The notes below the pieces were generated by a model, which saw only the letters and a program-made list of their open reading frames with translations, did not search any database and was not told where the DNA came from. The position numbers and the translations under genes are program-made. From Crossaster papposus (taxonomy: Eukaryota > Echinodermata > Asteroidea > Velatida > Solasteridae), in NCBI GenBank assembly GCA_037893245.1, contig JBAIAA010000396.1:372001-436000 (forward strand): a stretch of DNA of 64,000 nt, in the 5' to 3' direction. This document shows, one piece after another, positions 26,015-40,061 of this stretch; the stretch's first letter is position 1; each line of letters starts with the position of its first letter.

Positions 26015-26748
26015 TCCCCTCGGGGAACATCAATTAATACAAAAACAGGTCTCGTCTATTATGTGTATTCCTATGTCGCCTCACTTTTACAAGTTCTTTC
26101 TTCGCTTTACTTCGTGGCTTTCTTATATTTGAACATTTCAATTTGTCTCAATTAAATAATTGTATGAAGACCGATCTCTTTGTTTTAGGTTGATTTCTGA
26201 AGAAAGGGAAAAACAACAACAACAAAAACAAACAAACAAACAAACAAACAAACAGATCCTCTGCGACTGGTTGTATTTTTTTTTGGCGAAGATGTATTAG
26301 ATTTCTTTATCTTTTCCATATTTTTAGAAATTCATATGATTTCATATAAATGTAGACTTTAAATGTTCTTTTTGTTTTTGGTCTTGTTTGTTTGAATTCC
26401 ATTTTTGTTCTAAATACTGTATAGGTAATAATGCAGGGCCCTTTTTTATAGCTTTTTTTTTGTAAGTGATAAAACCTCAAATACAATAAATAACAGTGCT
26501 TTTAACAGTTCAGTTTTTATGTTTGTATTTTAATGTTGCGATTATTCGTTTGCTTGCTTTCCTCTCTCTCTCTCTCTCGTTGACTGTTTATTTCTCCTCT
26601 CGTGTCGTTATTTCGGGAGGGAAACCTCTGCCACGATTTGTTGCTAGAGGGCGCCCTGACTTTCGTTTGCCTGGCGTGCTCCTATCGCGTCCGCGCATAG
26701 CAGTGATATATAATACACTGCCTCGCCCATTCAATCGATCTAGTCTAG

Positions 26749-27096
<348 letters not shown>

Positions 27097-27131
27097 ATAG
27101 ATGCATGATACATGCCATTTTCAAACCAAAC

Positions 27132-27147
27132 GGCTCTTTTCAGAGCC
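27132..27147 (+). terminator. Histone 3' stem-loop, H4 copy 5
   Basis: Same sequence and spacing as the H4 stem-loop of unit 1. Confidence 0.98.
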
Positions 27148-27583
27148 ACCACGATTTCACAAAAAGAGATTGATTCCAGGTTTTAATTTGTGTGTACTCT
27201 GTTATTATTTGGGCATTGTCTCGCGGGATTCAGTGTGGATTTTCCTCCCTGTGTCTATTAGTATTAAGGTTTTTTTCTTTTCGTTTATTGCCCGTAATTA
27301 TTCCCGGGATGTCTTTATCGAAGACACGGCCCATTTGTTTATTTTGGTAGCTGGGGAAAATTAATTTGCTTGCAAAGTATCATGTACTCGTAGGTAATAT
27401 TGACCGTATTGTTTCGGAGGGTAAATCAGTTGTGATCAGTGAAGCGTCCCGGCATGGTGTCCGAATTATCCAATCGGAAGACTGCCCATTGTTATACTTC
27501 AGCCCCAGGATGCTATTCTCTAGTCTTAAGAGACGGCCTGTTCGTTGATTTGGCATTCACTTCTTATCTACTCTCCATTCTGA

Positions 27584-28012
<429 letters not shown>

Positions 28013-28043
28013 GTCACAGCTGCGTGCGCAAAACTAACCGAAC

Positions 28044-28059
28044 GGCCCTTTTCAGGGCC
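28044..28059 (+). terminator. Histone 3' stem-loop, H3 copy 5
   Basis: Same sequence and spacing as the H3 stem-loop of unit 1. Confidence 0.98.
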
Positions 28060-28746
28060 AATATTTTTTTCAAAGAGAGATTCATTCCAATCGCGTTTTC
28101 TGTAGAGTTTTGGAAAGTTAAGTTTGGTTACTATAGGTAAATACGAATTTTAACTGGCCAGAGCTCCGGAGAACGGATTAATAAAATTAATCGGATTAGT
28201 CTCTTTCCATTTTGTTTGTTTGTCTGTCTGTCTCTTATTTTTTGTTGTCCCCCCACCCCCCAAAATAAAAATAAAAAATTATTTTACTTTTAATACGGTA
28301 AAAAAGGAGAAGAGTAATTGCCTGGCCATGTACACAATTGTTTATGCAGTCATTTTGTGTCATATTTTCGAAAACGGGAACTCTTCGTTACATTGGATGA
28401 TACGCAAGTTTACCCGGCGTTTGGGGAAAAATAAATAATGAGTGAAACCACACCGGATTGTTGGCCTCTACCGAATATAATAAAAAAGTGGATATTCTAA
28501 ATTATTGTTTGTAATTGTTTGTTTCTTGGAGTTTTCATTCGGATTCGGAAGGATAGCTTTTGCCCTCTGTGCGTGTGGCAAGCGCCAATGCATGTCACTT
28601 TGCACGCGTACATAATTCTTCACGCTTGGGTGATTGTGTGGACAATGCGTGTATGCCCAGAATCCTAGCGGGTACCATAAAAGTCGTCCCGGCATGCTTG
28701 ACCTTCCATTCGATCGCACGATCACATACACTCATCTTCTCCAATC

Positions 28747-29115
28747 ATGGCTCCTAAAGTTAGCGGAAAAGGCCAGAAGAAGGCCGGCAACACCAAGGCT
28801 CCGGTCAGCACGAACAAGAAGAGGCGTCGGCGTCGCAAGGAGAGCTACGGCATCTACATCTACAAAGTCATGAAACAGGTGCACCCCGACACAGGAATCT
28901 CCAGCAAGGCAATGAGCATCATGAACAGCTTTGTCAACGACGTGTTTGAGCGCATCGCCGGCGAATCTTCCCGCCTTGCCCACTACAACAAGAAGTCGAC
29001 CATCTCAAGTCGTGAAGTGCAGACTGCAGTACGCCTAATCCTCCCGGGAGAGCTTGCCAAGCATGCAGTCAGCGAAGGAACCAAGGCCGTCACCAAGTAT
29101 ACGACTTCAAAATAG
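28747..29115 (+). CDS. H2B: Histone H2B, copy 5
   Basis: Same protein as copy 1. TATA element 28677-28683, stem-loop 29160-29175. Confidence 0.99.
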   Translation: MAPKVSGKGQKKAGNTKAPVSTNKKRRRRRKESYGIYIYKVMKQVHPDTGISSKAMSIMNSFVNDVFERIAGESSRLAHYNKKSTISSREVQTAVRLILPGELAKHAVSEGTKAVTKYTTSK

Positions 29116-29159
29116 GTTGACCGAGGGAGGAACAAATAACACGAAAAACATAACCAAAC

Positions 29160-29175
29160 GGCTCTTTTCAGAGCC
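29160..29175 (+). terminator. Histone 3' stem-loop, H2B copy 5
   Basis: Same sequence and spacing as the H2B stem-loop of unit 1. Confidence 0.98.
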
Positions 29176-30191
29176 AACACAATTTAAAAAAAAGAGATGT
29201 GACTGTCTGATCTGTGTTACTAATTTAGTCAATATTCGTAGGTGGTAAAATCGTTCGGGTAGTGTTCCCGTCTTTACATTCTCCCTGACCTTAAAAGGAG
29301 AAATGAAGATCAACATTAACCTTCTGTTCTCGTCGCCTTTGAAAACAAATATGTGACTTGAAAAGGCATGACGGGGAAAAGTATTTCTGTAGTATTTGGA
29401 GTTCTATTGTTTTACACCGTAGTAAAGACCGATTCGTTAGTTTTGCAATGATACCAACAGTATTTATTTACATCATTTAATTAACATGATATATACAACA
29501 TTGCAGGGCTGACAGTGCGCCGCCCAACCTAAGCGATCGAATTTTTAAAACCAACGAATAGCTTTGACCAAAACAATTATACGCGTGTCCGCCAACAACG
29601 AAATTGACAAATGGGGGTCATTGTTAATTTAGCCTCAGTAAGTCACGTAGGAATTTGCAATGGCGAAACAGCCTTTTGTTATTCAGCACCTGTGCACGCA
29701 GTGGTTTTTGTTCATTCAGTCTCCATTACGAGAAGTAGTGGTTTCTTGTTTGATGTATGTTTAATATATGTGTTTGTCGTATCTCTGTGCAGACAAATCC
29801 GTGACAGTTTTCAATGTGGTTTATGAGGGACGATCTGCGGCCAGCGTGGAGGCAGGTCAATCGGTAGGCAACAGGGACACACCGTCGGGATAACAGAAAT
29901 CGTCTGAGAAAGCAGGTAAGGTTTTTGGGTGCTTTGGGTTTTTGCTGTTATGATTTCATCGCTTAGATTGAAGACAGACAGACAGACAGACCTCGTTCAA
30001 AAAATGTATCCCTGTCTTCACGAATCCAAAAATGGATGCGGTGCACTCAACCGTACAGTAAGTGTGTCGCGCGTGATTGGCTACTTGGCGTGCTTCGGCC
30101 AATCCACCGGAACGCTATAACTAGTGCTGTCACCCCCCTCGTACGGCACTTTCACTGCAGATCGCAATCTACTGTCACCAATTACTTCAAG

Positions 30192-30569
30192 ATGACTGGA
30201 CGAGGAAAGAGCGGAAAAGCAAGAAGCAAGGCCAGGAGCAGGTCCTCAAGGGCGGGACTGCAGTTCCCCGTGGGTCGCGTTCATCGATTTTTGCGAAGGG
30301 GCAACTACGCTGAGCGGGTTGGAGCCGGTGCACCGGTCTACCTGGCAGCCGTGATGGAATACCTGACCGCGGAGATCCTGGAGCTGGCCGGTAACGCAGC
30401 ACGAGACAATAAGAAGACGAGAATTAACCCTCGACATCTGCAGCTTGCTATACGCAACGACGAAGAGCTTAACAAGTTGATGAGTGGGGTTACCATCGCG
30501 CAAGGCGGTGTGCTTCCCAACATCCAGCAAGTACTTCTGCCCAAAAAGGCCGCCAAAGTATCAAAGTAA
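30192..30569 (+). CDS. H2A: Histone H2A, copy 5
   Basis: Same protein as copy 1. TATA element 30116-30121, stem-loop 30615-30630. Confidence 0.99.
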   Translation: MTGRGKSGKARSKARSRSSRAGLQFPVGRVHRFLRRGNYAERVGAGAPVYLAAVMEYLTAEILELAGNAARDNKKTRINPRHLQLAIRNDEELNKLMSGVTIAQGGVLPNIQQVLLPKKAAKVSK

Positions 30570-30614
30570 TAGGCCTACAAACAAATTACTTTGCCTCCAC
30601 AAACAAAACCAAAA

Positions 30615-30630
30615 GGCTCTTTTCAGGGCC
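30615..30630 (+). terminator. Histone 3' stem-loop, H2A copy 5
   Basis: Same sequence as the H2A stem-loop of unit 1, with the U-G pair. Confidence 0.96.
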
Positions 30631-32002
30631 ACCACATAGTTACAAGAGAGAAACGCCGCTGTCTGTCTGTTCTTCATTTTTAAATAAAGTTTTAAAAGAG
30701 ACAAATTTAGATAATACATGTGTAGATTTTAACTTTCACAGCCAAAGGCCCGCTGAGTTTGTTCAATGGCTTCGTTTATTTTTTAAAGAATCGCCTTCCC
30801 TTTTCCTGCTTATAAAAATATTAAGAAAGTGTTTTTTGTCATCCGGGCGCGCGTGCGTTTTAACTTGTATCCCGGCGACCTTCATATAAAAACTAGTTCA
30901 TTAAATATGCAACGCGCGCACTGTGACTTCAACAAAGCAAAAATAAATACGCGCTGTGTCTGTACTCTATATATACATGTACTACGCGTACTGTACAGTA
31001 CATGCATGTTCAGTTTGTAAAAGTACGTGAATGATATTATACCCGCGACCCAGCACATCAAAATCAAGAATAAGTCGGAAAAAGACTTTCGGAGATATAA
31101 ATATAATAAGATTGCAAATTCAATAAGCTTTTTAATGACATCCATCACAAGCCTTTAGCTCGGAAATTATTGGTTACGAGTTACAGACTGGGGATGGCTA
31201 TCAATAGAAAGCCTATGGAATTTCAAATGTTACTATGTACATATCGTGAATTGTCATTTCCCGCTTATTATTGATTTTGATATCCTGGGTCACATTTTCA
31301 TAGATTTAACAAAAACATTGGAAATGTGGTGAGTTGACACTTCGCGTGTGGTCTATTAGCTTTGTTTTCGTGTTCTGTCTTACCTGGGCCCAATTTCATA
31401 ACAAATGTAAGCACAACAATTTGCTTAGCATGAAACCTTTTCCTTGGCCAAACTGAAGATTTCCGAACACGTTTTATTGACGGTCGTGAATTCTCGTTAA
31501 CGTTCGCGACTACAATTTCGACGTCTGGGTGTACACAATTAAATGGTCAGGCCATAGAACCAGACTATTTTCACCGCCCACAAAGTGGGACATTTAGGTT
31601 CTGCTTAAAAACAAATAAACCGGCCTGAACGGTAAACGATCGAGGCGCGGTTGTGCCGAAGGGCGCCATCTATCGGCACGCTCGTACCGGCAGGTCTGTG
31701 TGTATTTACAGCGGCGAGGCGCAGTGCAGCATGGCGATAATTTTGATACCAGTCGCATTTTTCCAGATTTTCAAGTGACTTTTGGTTAAAAAAAATGAAT
31801 TTGTAAAAGAATATTGTCGATGTGTATGAAAATGTGTTATGAAAACCCCCCAAGCTCATGAATATTGATGTAAATTAACGTGCCAAAAGTTGGTAATTTC
31901 TATAAACGGGTTTGCGTCGGGCTCTGTGAGAAGTCCTTTTCTTGACCCGAAATACACAAATTAGAAAAGTTAAAATAAGAATATTATTCGGATGAGAACA
32001 AT

Positions 32003-32049
32003 GGGCGGGGGAATCAATTTGCATGCATAATTCCAGAGCGCCCTATTGG
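32003..32049 (+). promoter_or_regulatory. U2 promoter, now ahead of insertion B
   Basis: Unchanged U2 promoter elements ahead of 29 nt of U2 and a 13-nt element leader. Confidence 0.6.
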
Positions 32050-32065
32050 TTCAATGTCAATCGTT

Positions 32066-32094
32066 ATCGCTTCTCGGCCTTTTGGCCAAGATCA
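32066..32094 (+). pseudogene. U2 5' fragment (nt 1-29), left of insertion B
   Basis: Same 29-nt fragment, T22C change and 6-bp loss as at insertion A. Confidence 0.95.
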
Positions 32095-32107
32095 GGAGGA
32101 ATCTACG

Positions 32108-33469
32108 ATGGCCAGCCGAGAAATCCCGAGAGACCTGTCTGCATACCTGACGACGGAGGTGAAGATACCCTACGATGAGATGTGCCAGCTGATAGCCACC
32201 ACCGCCGGGGAGACTGACGTCGCCTGCGTCCAGCAGCTGAGCGACAACAAATGGTGCGTCACCACAACAACCGAAGCAGCGAAGTCGAAGATCCTGCAAG
32301 CCGGCCTGCTCGTCGGGCAACACCGAGTGACAACTACGCCGGTGAGCAGGAAGCTGACGTTCGTAACCATCCGTGACGCACCATTTGAGCTGCACGATGT
32401 CACCATCTCCTCGGCGCTGTCTGCATACGGCAAGGTGGCCGGCATCAGACGGGGACACTGGCAGAAGCATCTTGGGTGGGAGAACGGCAACCGGCACGCA
32501 CGTATGGACTTGAGTCGTCCGATCCCATCTTACGTGCGTGTCGGTGGATACCAACTACGGGTGAGCTACGACAACCAGGAGAGGACATGCCGGGTTTGCG
32601 GGTTAGTCGGCCACCTGGCTGCGGGGTGCCCGTCAGTTGTGTGCTACAACTGCAACAAGCACGGGCACCGCAGCCGGGAGTGTCCGGAGCCGGTGAAGTG
32701 TCGAGGGTGCGGGGAGACGGGGCACTATGCCGCACGGTGCCCCCGTTCGTACGCCGCTCGCCTGCGTGTTTCGGCGTTCACCGACCCGGACATCGACGAC
32801 GACGACGGCGGCAACCCGCGCCCGGCGAGACCGCCCACACCACCTCGGGCCAGTCCAGACCCTGCCGCTACCACCCGTCAGGCGAGACCACCCAGGGTAC
32901 CCCGGACCACCCGTCAGTCGGCCCCCCCACCACAGGACGCCCCACCTCAGCTGGCCGGACCACCCAAGCCTCCACGGCCAAGCACCCCACCCAAGAAAAC
33001 ATCTGAAGCCGGCACACCCACTGCGGGTGGCACCAAGCCCGCCCGTACAGCCACCCGTCCACCTCGGCATGGTGCGGGCGTGGCGGGTGCCCCGACCGCG
33101 GAGAGTTCGACGGCGACGGTTTCCATGTCATCGGCGTCGTCGACCAACACATCGATGACTACGAACGTGTCGATCTCTTCCGTGGACTGCAGTGCGGATG
33201 TGCCGGGCCTGCCGGATCTCCCATGGATACAGCCGGACGTAAAGACCAGCACCTGGGCGGAGATGATTGTGTGTGCGGAGGCGGAGATACAGCAAGAAAT
33301 GGAGCGACGGAGCCAGGATAGCATTTCCGACGGTTCCGTCGCCTCCATTATATCTACCGCCTCCGTAAAACGCGGTCACCATTCCTCGGATTCCCCTGAG
33401 GAATGGTCGACCATACGGAAACAGAAGCCAGCGACAACCAAGAGGAAGGCACGTGCCAGCAACAAATGA
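32108..33469 (+). CDS. ORF1 protein of insertion B
   Basis: 453 codons from the ATG that matches the starts in A and E. Domain order and knuckle positions are as in insertion A (Cys/His sets starting at 161, 179 and 198). The Pro-rich linker is longer, and the segment after about residue 340 differs (for example CSADVPGLPDLPW), while the C-terminal block around AEIQQEMERRSQ and SSDSPEEWSTIR is shared. The frame is open despite this divergence, which suggests the protein was kept under selection. Confidence 0.88.
   Translation: MASREIPRDLSAYLTTEVKIPYDEMCQLIATTAGETDVACVQQLSDNKWCVTTTTEAAKSKILQAGLLVGQHRVTTTPVSRKLTFVTIRDAPFELHDVTISSALSAYGKVAGIRRGHWQKHLGWENGNRHARMDLSRPIPSYVRVGGYQLRVSYDNQERTCRVCGLVGHLAAGCPSVVCYNCNKHGHRSRECPEPVKCRGCGETGHYAARCPRSYAARLRVSAFTDPDIDDDDGGNPRPARPPTPPRASPDPAATTRQARPPRVPRTTRQSAPPPQDAPPQLAGPPKPPRPSTPPKKTSEAGTPTAGGTKPARTATRPPRHGAGVAGAPTAESSTATVSMSSASSTNTSMTTNVSISSVDCSADVPGLPDLPWIQPDVKTSTWAEMIVCAEAEIQQEMERRSQDSISDGSVASIISTASVKRGHHSSDSPEEWSTIRKQKPATTKRKARASNK
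33384..33411 (+). repeat. Hairpin near the ORF1 end, insertion B
   Basis: Counterpart of the hairpin in insertion A. The closing pair at the loop is G-U instead of A-U, so the base change keeps the stem. Confidence 0.75.
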
Positions 33470-33824
33470 ACTGTTTTCTTTGGTGGTGGGCGTAAATTTG
33501 ATTTGAACTTTTTCTTTTGGTGGTGGGTAAAGTGAGTTGTTTGTTTGTTTAAATATAAGAAGATGTAAATTTTATGTAAATATTTCCACAGTTGTGTTTA
33601 AAAATTGAAGATACAAATGATACGTAATATTTATTAAGTTGTTCTTTTTCTGATAGTAATCAAGCGCGTTTATTTTGGTGGAGGGTTATGTCCCGGCTTA
33701 TATAATGTTTGCATTGTTTAAAACAAGTTGTATTTAATTTTTATTTTGTAAATACTGTGACTGTTGTGTGTATCATCATATGTGTGTTTGGTTTCATTTA
33801 CAAGAATAAACCAATTTAAAAACC

Positions 33825-33977
33825 GTATCTGTTCTTTTCAGCTTAATATCTGAAACGCTGTTCATCGAACAGCCAGTATATTAATCTGATTTTTGGATTT
33901 GGGCCGTGGAATAGAGGCTTGCCTCGTCCCGGCCATGGGTTGGCCCGGTATAGCAGTACATCCGGGATTCGGCCCAC
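33825..33977 (+). pseudogene. U2 3' fragment (nt 36-188), right of insertion B
   Basis: Same 3' fragment as after insertion A. Confidence 0.95.
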
Positions 33978-34711
33978 TCCCCTCGGGGAACATCAATTAA
34001 TACAAAAACAGGTCTCGTCTATTATGTGTATTCCTATGTCGCCTCACTTTTACAAGTTCTTTCTTCGCTTTACTTCGTGGCTTTCTTATATTTGAACATT
34101 TCAATTTGTCTCAATTAAATAATTGTATGAAGACCGATCTCTTTGTTTTAGGTTGATTTCTGAAGAAAGGGAAAAACAACAACAACAAAAACAAACAAAC
34201 AAACAAACAAACAAACAGATCCTCTGCGACTGGTTGTATTTTTTTTTGGCGAAGATGTATTAGATTTCTTTATCTTTTCCATATTTTTAGAAATTCATAT
34301 GATTTCATATAAATGTAGACTTTAAATGTTCTTTTTGTTTTTGGTCTTGTTTGTTTGAATTCCATTTTTGTTCTAAATACTGTATAGGTAATAATGCAGG
34401 GCCCTTTTTTATAGCTTTTTTTTTGTAAGTGATAAAACCTCAAATACAATAAATAACAGTGCTTTTAACAGTTCAGTTTTTATGTTTGTATTTTAATGTT
34501 GCGATTATTCGTTTGCTTGCTTTCCTCTCTCTCTCTCTCTCGTTGACTGTTTATTTCTCCTCTCGTGTCGTTATTTCGGGAGGGAAACCTCTGCCACGAT
34601 TTGTTGCTAGAGGGCGCCCTGACTTTCGTTTGCCTGGCGTGCTCCTATCGCGTCCGCGCATAGCAGTGATATATAATACACTGCCTCGCCCATTCAATCG
34701 ATCTAGTCTAG

Positions 34712-35059
<348 letters not shown>

Positions 35060-35094
35060 ATAGATGCATGATACATGCCATTTTCAAACCAAAC

Positions 35095-35110
35095 GGCTCT
35101 TTTCAGAGCC
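35095..35110 (+). terminator. Histone 3' stem-loop, H4 copy 6
   Basis: Same sequence and spacing as the H4 stem-loop of unit 1. Confidence 0.98.
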
Positions 35111-35546
35111 ACCACGATTTCACAAAAAGAGATTGATTCCAGGTTTTAATTTGTGTGTACTCTGTTATTATTTGGGCATTGTCTCGCGGGATTCAGTGTG
35201 GATTTTCCTCCCTGTGTCTATTAGTATTAAGGTTTTTTTCTTTTCGTTTATTGCCCGTAATTATTCCCGGGATGTCTTTATCGAAGACACGGCCCATTTG
35301 TTTATTTTGGTAGCTGGGGAAAATTAATTTGCTTGCAAAGTATCATGTACTCGTAGGTAATATTGACCGTATTGTTTCGGAGGGTAAATCAGTTGTGATC
35401 AGTGAAGCGTCCCGGCATGGTGTCCGAATTATCCAATCGGAAGACTGCCCATTGTTATACTTCAGCCCCAGGATGCTATTCTCTAGTCTTAAGAGACGGC
35501 CTGTTCGTTGATTTGGCATTCACTTCTTATCTACTCTCCATTCTGA

Positions 35547-35975
<429 letters not shown>

Positions 35976-36006
35976 GTCACAGCTGCGTGCGCAAAACTAA
36001 CCGAAC

Positions 36007-36022
36007 GGCCCTTTTCAGGGCC
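36007..36022 (+). terminator. Histone 3' stem-loop, H3 copy 6
   Basis: Same sequence and spacing as the H3 stem-loop of unit 1. Confidence 0.98.
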
Positions 36023-36709
36023 AATATTTTTTTCAAAGAGAGATTCATTCCAATCGCGTTTTCTGTAGAGTTTTGGAAAGTTAAGTTTGGTTACTATAGG
36101 TAAATACGAATTTTAACTGGCCAGAGCTCCGGAGAACGGATTAATAAAATTAATCGGATTAGTCTCTTTCCATTTTGTTTGTTTGTCTGTCTGTCTCTTA
36201 TTTTTTGTTGTCCCCCCACCCCCCAAAATAAAAATAAAAAATTATTTTACTTTTAATACGGTAAAAAAGGAGAAGAGTAATTGCCTGGCCATGTACACAA
36301 TTGTTTATGCAGTCATTTTGTGTCATATTTTCGAAAACGGGAACTCTTCGTTACATTGGATGATACGCAAGTTTACCCGGCGTTTGGGGAAAAATAAATA
36401 ATGAGTGAAACCACACCGGATTGTTGGCCTCTACCGAATATAATAAAAAAGTGGATATTCTAAATTATTGTTTGTAATTGTTTGTTTCTTGGAGTTTTCA
36501 TTCGGATTCGGAAGGATAGCTTTTGCCCTCTGTGCGTGTGGCAAGCGCCAATGCATGTCACTTTGCACGCGTACATAATTCTTCACGCTTGGGTGATTGT
36601 GTGGACAATGCGTGTATGCCCAGAATCCTAGCGGGTACCATAAAAGTCGTCCCGGCATGCTTGACCTTCCATTCGATCGCACGATCACATACACTCATCT
36701 TCTCCAATC

Positions 36710-37078
36710 ATGGCTCCTAAAGTTAGCGGAAAAGGCCAGAAGAAGGCCGGCAACACCAAGGCTCCGGTCAGCACGAACAAGAAGAGGCGTCGGCGTCGCA
36801 AGGAGAGCTACGGCATCTACATCTACAAAGTCATGAAACAGGTGCACCCCGACACAGGAATCTCCAGCAAGGCAATGAGCATCATGAACAGCTTTGTCAA
36901 CGACGTGTTTGAGCGCATCGCCGGCGAATCTTCCCGCCTTGCCCACTACAACAAGAAGTCGACCATCTCAAGTCGTGAAGTGCAGACTGCAGTACGCCTA
37001 ATCCTCCCGGGAGAGCTTGCCAAGCATGCAGTCAGCGAAGGAACCAAGGCCGTCACCAAGTATACGACTTCAAAATAG
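36710..37078 (+). CDS. H2B: Histone H2B, copy 6
   Basis: Same protein as copy 1. TATA element 36640-36646, stem-loop 37123-37138. Confidence 0.99.
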   Translation: MAPKVSGKGQKKAGNTKAPVSTNKKRRRRRKESYGIYIYKVMKQVHPDTGISSKAMSIMNSFVNDVFERIAGESSRLAHYNKKSTISSREVQTAVRLILPGELAKHAVSEGTKAVTKYTTSK

Positions 37079-37122
37079 GTTGACCGAGGGAGGAACAAAT
37101 AACACGAAAAACATAACCAAAC

Positions 37123-37138
37123 GGCTCTTTTCAGAGCC
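37123..37138 (+). terminator. Histone 3' stem-loop, H2B copy 6
   Basis: Same sequence and spacing as the H2B stem-loop of unit 1. Confidence 0.98.
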
Positions 37139-38154
37139 AACACAATTTAAAAAAAAGAGATGTGACTGTCTGATCTGTGTTACTAATTTAGTCAATATTC
37201 GTAGGTGGTAAAATCGTTCGGGTAGTGTTCCCGTCTTTACATTCTCCCTGACCTTAAAAGGAGAAATGAAGATCAACATTAACCTTCTGTTCTCGTCGCC
37301 TTTGAAAACAAATATGTGACTTGAAAAGGCATGACGGGGAAAAGTATTTCTGTAGTATTTGGAGTTCTATTGTTTTACACCGTAGTAAAGACCGATTCGT
37401 TAGTTTTGCAATGATACCAACAGTATTTATTTACATCATTTAATTAACATGATATATACAACATTGCAGGGCTGACAGTGCGCCGCCCAACCTAAGCGAT
37501 CGAATTTTTAAAACCAACGAATAGCTTTGACCAAAACAATTATACGCGTGTCCGCCAACAACGAAATTGACAAATGGGGGTCATTGTTAATTTAGCCTCA
37601 GTAAGTCACGTAGGAATTTGCAATGGCGAAACAGCCTTTTGTTATTCAGCACCTGTGCACGCAGTGGTTTTTGTTCATTCAGTCTCCATTACGAGAAGTA
37701 GTGGTTTCTTGTTTGATGTATGTTTAATATATGTGTTTGTCGTATCTCTGTGCAGACAAATCCGTGACAGTTTTCAATGTGGTTTATGAGGGACGATCTG
37801 CGGCCAGCGTGGAGGCAGGTCAATCGGTAGGCAACAGGGACACACCGTCGGGATAACAGAAATCGTCTGAGAAAGCAGGTAAGGTTTTTGGGTGCTTTGG
37901 GTTTTTGCTGTTATGATTTCATCGCTTAGATTGAAGACAGACAGACAGACAGACCTCGTTCAAAAAATGTATCCCTGTCTTCACGAATCCAAAAATGGAT
38001 GCGGTGCACTCAACCGTACAGTAAGTGTGTCGCGCGTGATTGGCTACTTGGCGTGCTTCGGCCAATCCACCGGAACGCTATAACTAGTGCTGTCACCCCC
38101 CTCGTACGGCACTTTCACTGCAGATCGCAATCTACTGTCACCAATTACTTCAAG

Positions 38155-38532
38155 ATGACTGGACGAGGAAAGAGCGGAAAAGCAAGAAGCAAGGCCAGGA
38201 GCAGGTCCTCAAGGGCGGGACTGCAGTTCCCCGTGGGTCGCGTTCATCGATTTTTGCGAAGGGGCAACTACGCTGAGCGGGTTGGAGCCGGTGCACCGGT
38301 CTACCTGGCAGCCGTGATGGAATACCTGACCGCGGAGATCCTGGAGCTGGCCGGTAACGCAGCACGAGACAATAAGAAGACGAGAATTAACCCTCGACAT
38401 CTGCAGCTTGCTATACGCAACGACGAAGAGCTTAACAAGTTGATGAGTGGGGTTACCATCGCGCAAGGCGGTGTGCTTCCCAACATCCAGCAAGTACTTC
38501 TGCCCAAAAAGGCCGCCAAAGTATCAAAGTAA
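38155..38532 (+). CDS. H2A: Histone H2A, copy 6
   Basis: Same protein as copy 1. TATA element 38079-38084, stem-loop 38578-38593. Confidence 0.99.
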   Translation: MTGRGKSGKARSKARSRSSRAGLQFPVGRVHRFLRRGNYAERVGAGAPVYLAAVMEYLTAEILELAGNAARDNKKTRINPRHLQLAIRNDEELNKLMSGVTIAQGGVLPNIQQVLLPKKAAKVSK

Positions 38533-38577
38533 TAGGCCTACAAACAAATTACTTTGCCTCCACAAACAAAACCAAAA

Positions 38578-38593
38578 GGCTCTTTTCAGGGCC
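38578..38593 (+). terminator. Histone 3' stem-loop, H2A copy 6
   Basis: Same sequence as the H2A stem-loop of unit 1, with the U-G pair. Confidence 0.96.
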
Positions 38594-39965
38594 ACCACAT
38601 AGTTACAAGAGAGAAACGCCGCTGTCTGTCTGTTCTTCATTTTTAAATAAAGTTTTAAAAGAGACAAATTTAGATAATACATGTGTAGATTTTAACTTTC
38701 ACAGCCAAAGGCCCGCTGAGTTTGTTCAATGGCTTCGTTTATTTTTTAAAGAATCGCCTTCCCTTTTCCTGCTTATAAAAATATTAAGAAAGTGTTTTTT
38801 GTCATCCGGGCGCGCGTGCGTTTTAACTTGTATCCCGGCGACCTTCATATAAAAACTAGTTCATTAAATATGCAACGCGCGCACTGTGACTTCAACAAAG
38901 CAAAAATAAATACGCGCTGTGTCTGTACTCTATATATACATGTACTACGCGTACTGTACAGTACATGCATGTTCAGTTTGTAAAAGTACGTGAATGATAT
39001 TATACCCGCGACCCAGCACATCAAAATCAAGAATAAGTCGGAAAAAGACTTTCGGAGATATAAATATAATAAGATTGCAAATTCAATAAGCTTTTTAATG
39101 ACATCCATCACAAGCCTTTAGCTCGGAAATTATTGGTTACGAGTTACAGACTGGGGATGGCTATCAATAGAAAGCCTATGGAATTTCAAATGTTACTATG
39201 TACATATCGTGAATTGTCATTTCCCGCTTATTATTGATTTTGATATCCTGGGTCACATTTTCATAGATTTAACAAAAACATTGGAAATGTGGTGAGTTGA
39301 CACTTCGCGTGTGGTCTATTAGCTTTGTTTTCGTGTTCTGTCTTACCTGGGCCCAATTTCATAACAAATGTAAGCACAACAATTTGCTTAGCATGAAACC
39401 TTTTCCTTGGCCAAACTGAAGATTTCCGAACACGTTTTATTGACGGTCGTGAATTCTCGTTAACGTTCGCGACTACAATTTCGACGTCTGGGTGTACACA
39501 ATTAAATGGTCAGGCCATAGAACCAGACTATTTTCACCGCCCACAAAGTGGGACATTTAGGTTCTGCTTAAAAACAAATAAACCGGCCTGAACGGTAAAC
39601 GATCGAGGCGCGGTTGTGCCGAAGGGCGCCATCTATCGGCACGCTCGTACCGGCAGGTCTGTGTGTATTTACAGCGGCGAGGCGCAGTGCAGCATGGCGA
39701 TAATTTTGATACCAGTCGCATTTTTCCAGATTTTCAAGTGACTTTTGGTTAAAAAAAATGAATTTGTAAAAGAATATTGTCGATGTGTATGAAAATGTGT
39801 TATGAAAACCCCCCAAGCTCATGAATATTGATGTAAATTAACGTGCCAAAAGTTGGTAATTTCTATAAACGGGTTTGCGTCGGGCTCTGTGAGAAGTCCT
39901 TTTCTTGACCCGAAATACACAAATTAGAAAAGTTAAAATAAGAATATTATTCGGATGAGAACAAT

Positions 39966-40012
39966 GGGCGGGGGAATCAATTTGCATGCATAATTCCAGA
40001 GCGCCCTATTGG
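39966..40012 (+). promoter_or_regulatory. U2 promoter, now ahead of insertion C
   Basis: Unchanged U2 promoter elements ahead of 33 nt of U2. Insertion C has a 603-nt leader before its likely start codon, so it may or may not depend on this promoter. Confidence 0.55.
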
Positions 40013-40028
40013 TTCAATGTCAATCGTT

Positions 40029-40061
40029 ATCGCTTCTCGGCCTTTTGGCTAAGATCATGTG
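40029..40061 (+). pseudogene. U2 5' fragment (nt 1-33), left of insertion C
   Basis: U2 nt 1-33 with the normal T22. Only nt 34-35 are lost (or only one base, if the A before the 3' fragment is counted as U2). Confidence 0.93.

Larger units (their letters stand above)
32095..33824 (+). mobile_element. Insertion B: ORF1-only U2-specific retroelement
   Basis: 1730 bp, the most divergent of the three ORF1-only copies. It has a 13-nt leader, one intact ORF1, and a 3' UTR related to that of A but shorter and lacking some GGTGG segments. AATAAA and the same terminal 24 nt precede U2 nt 36. Confidence 0.92.
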
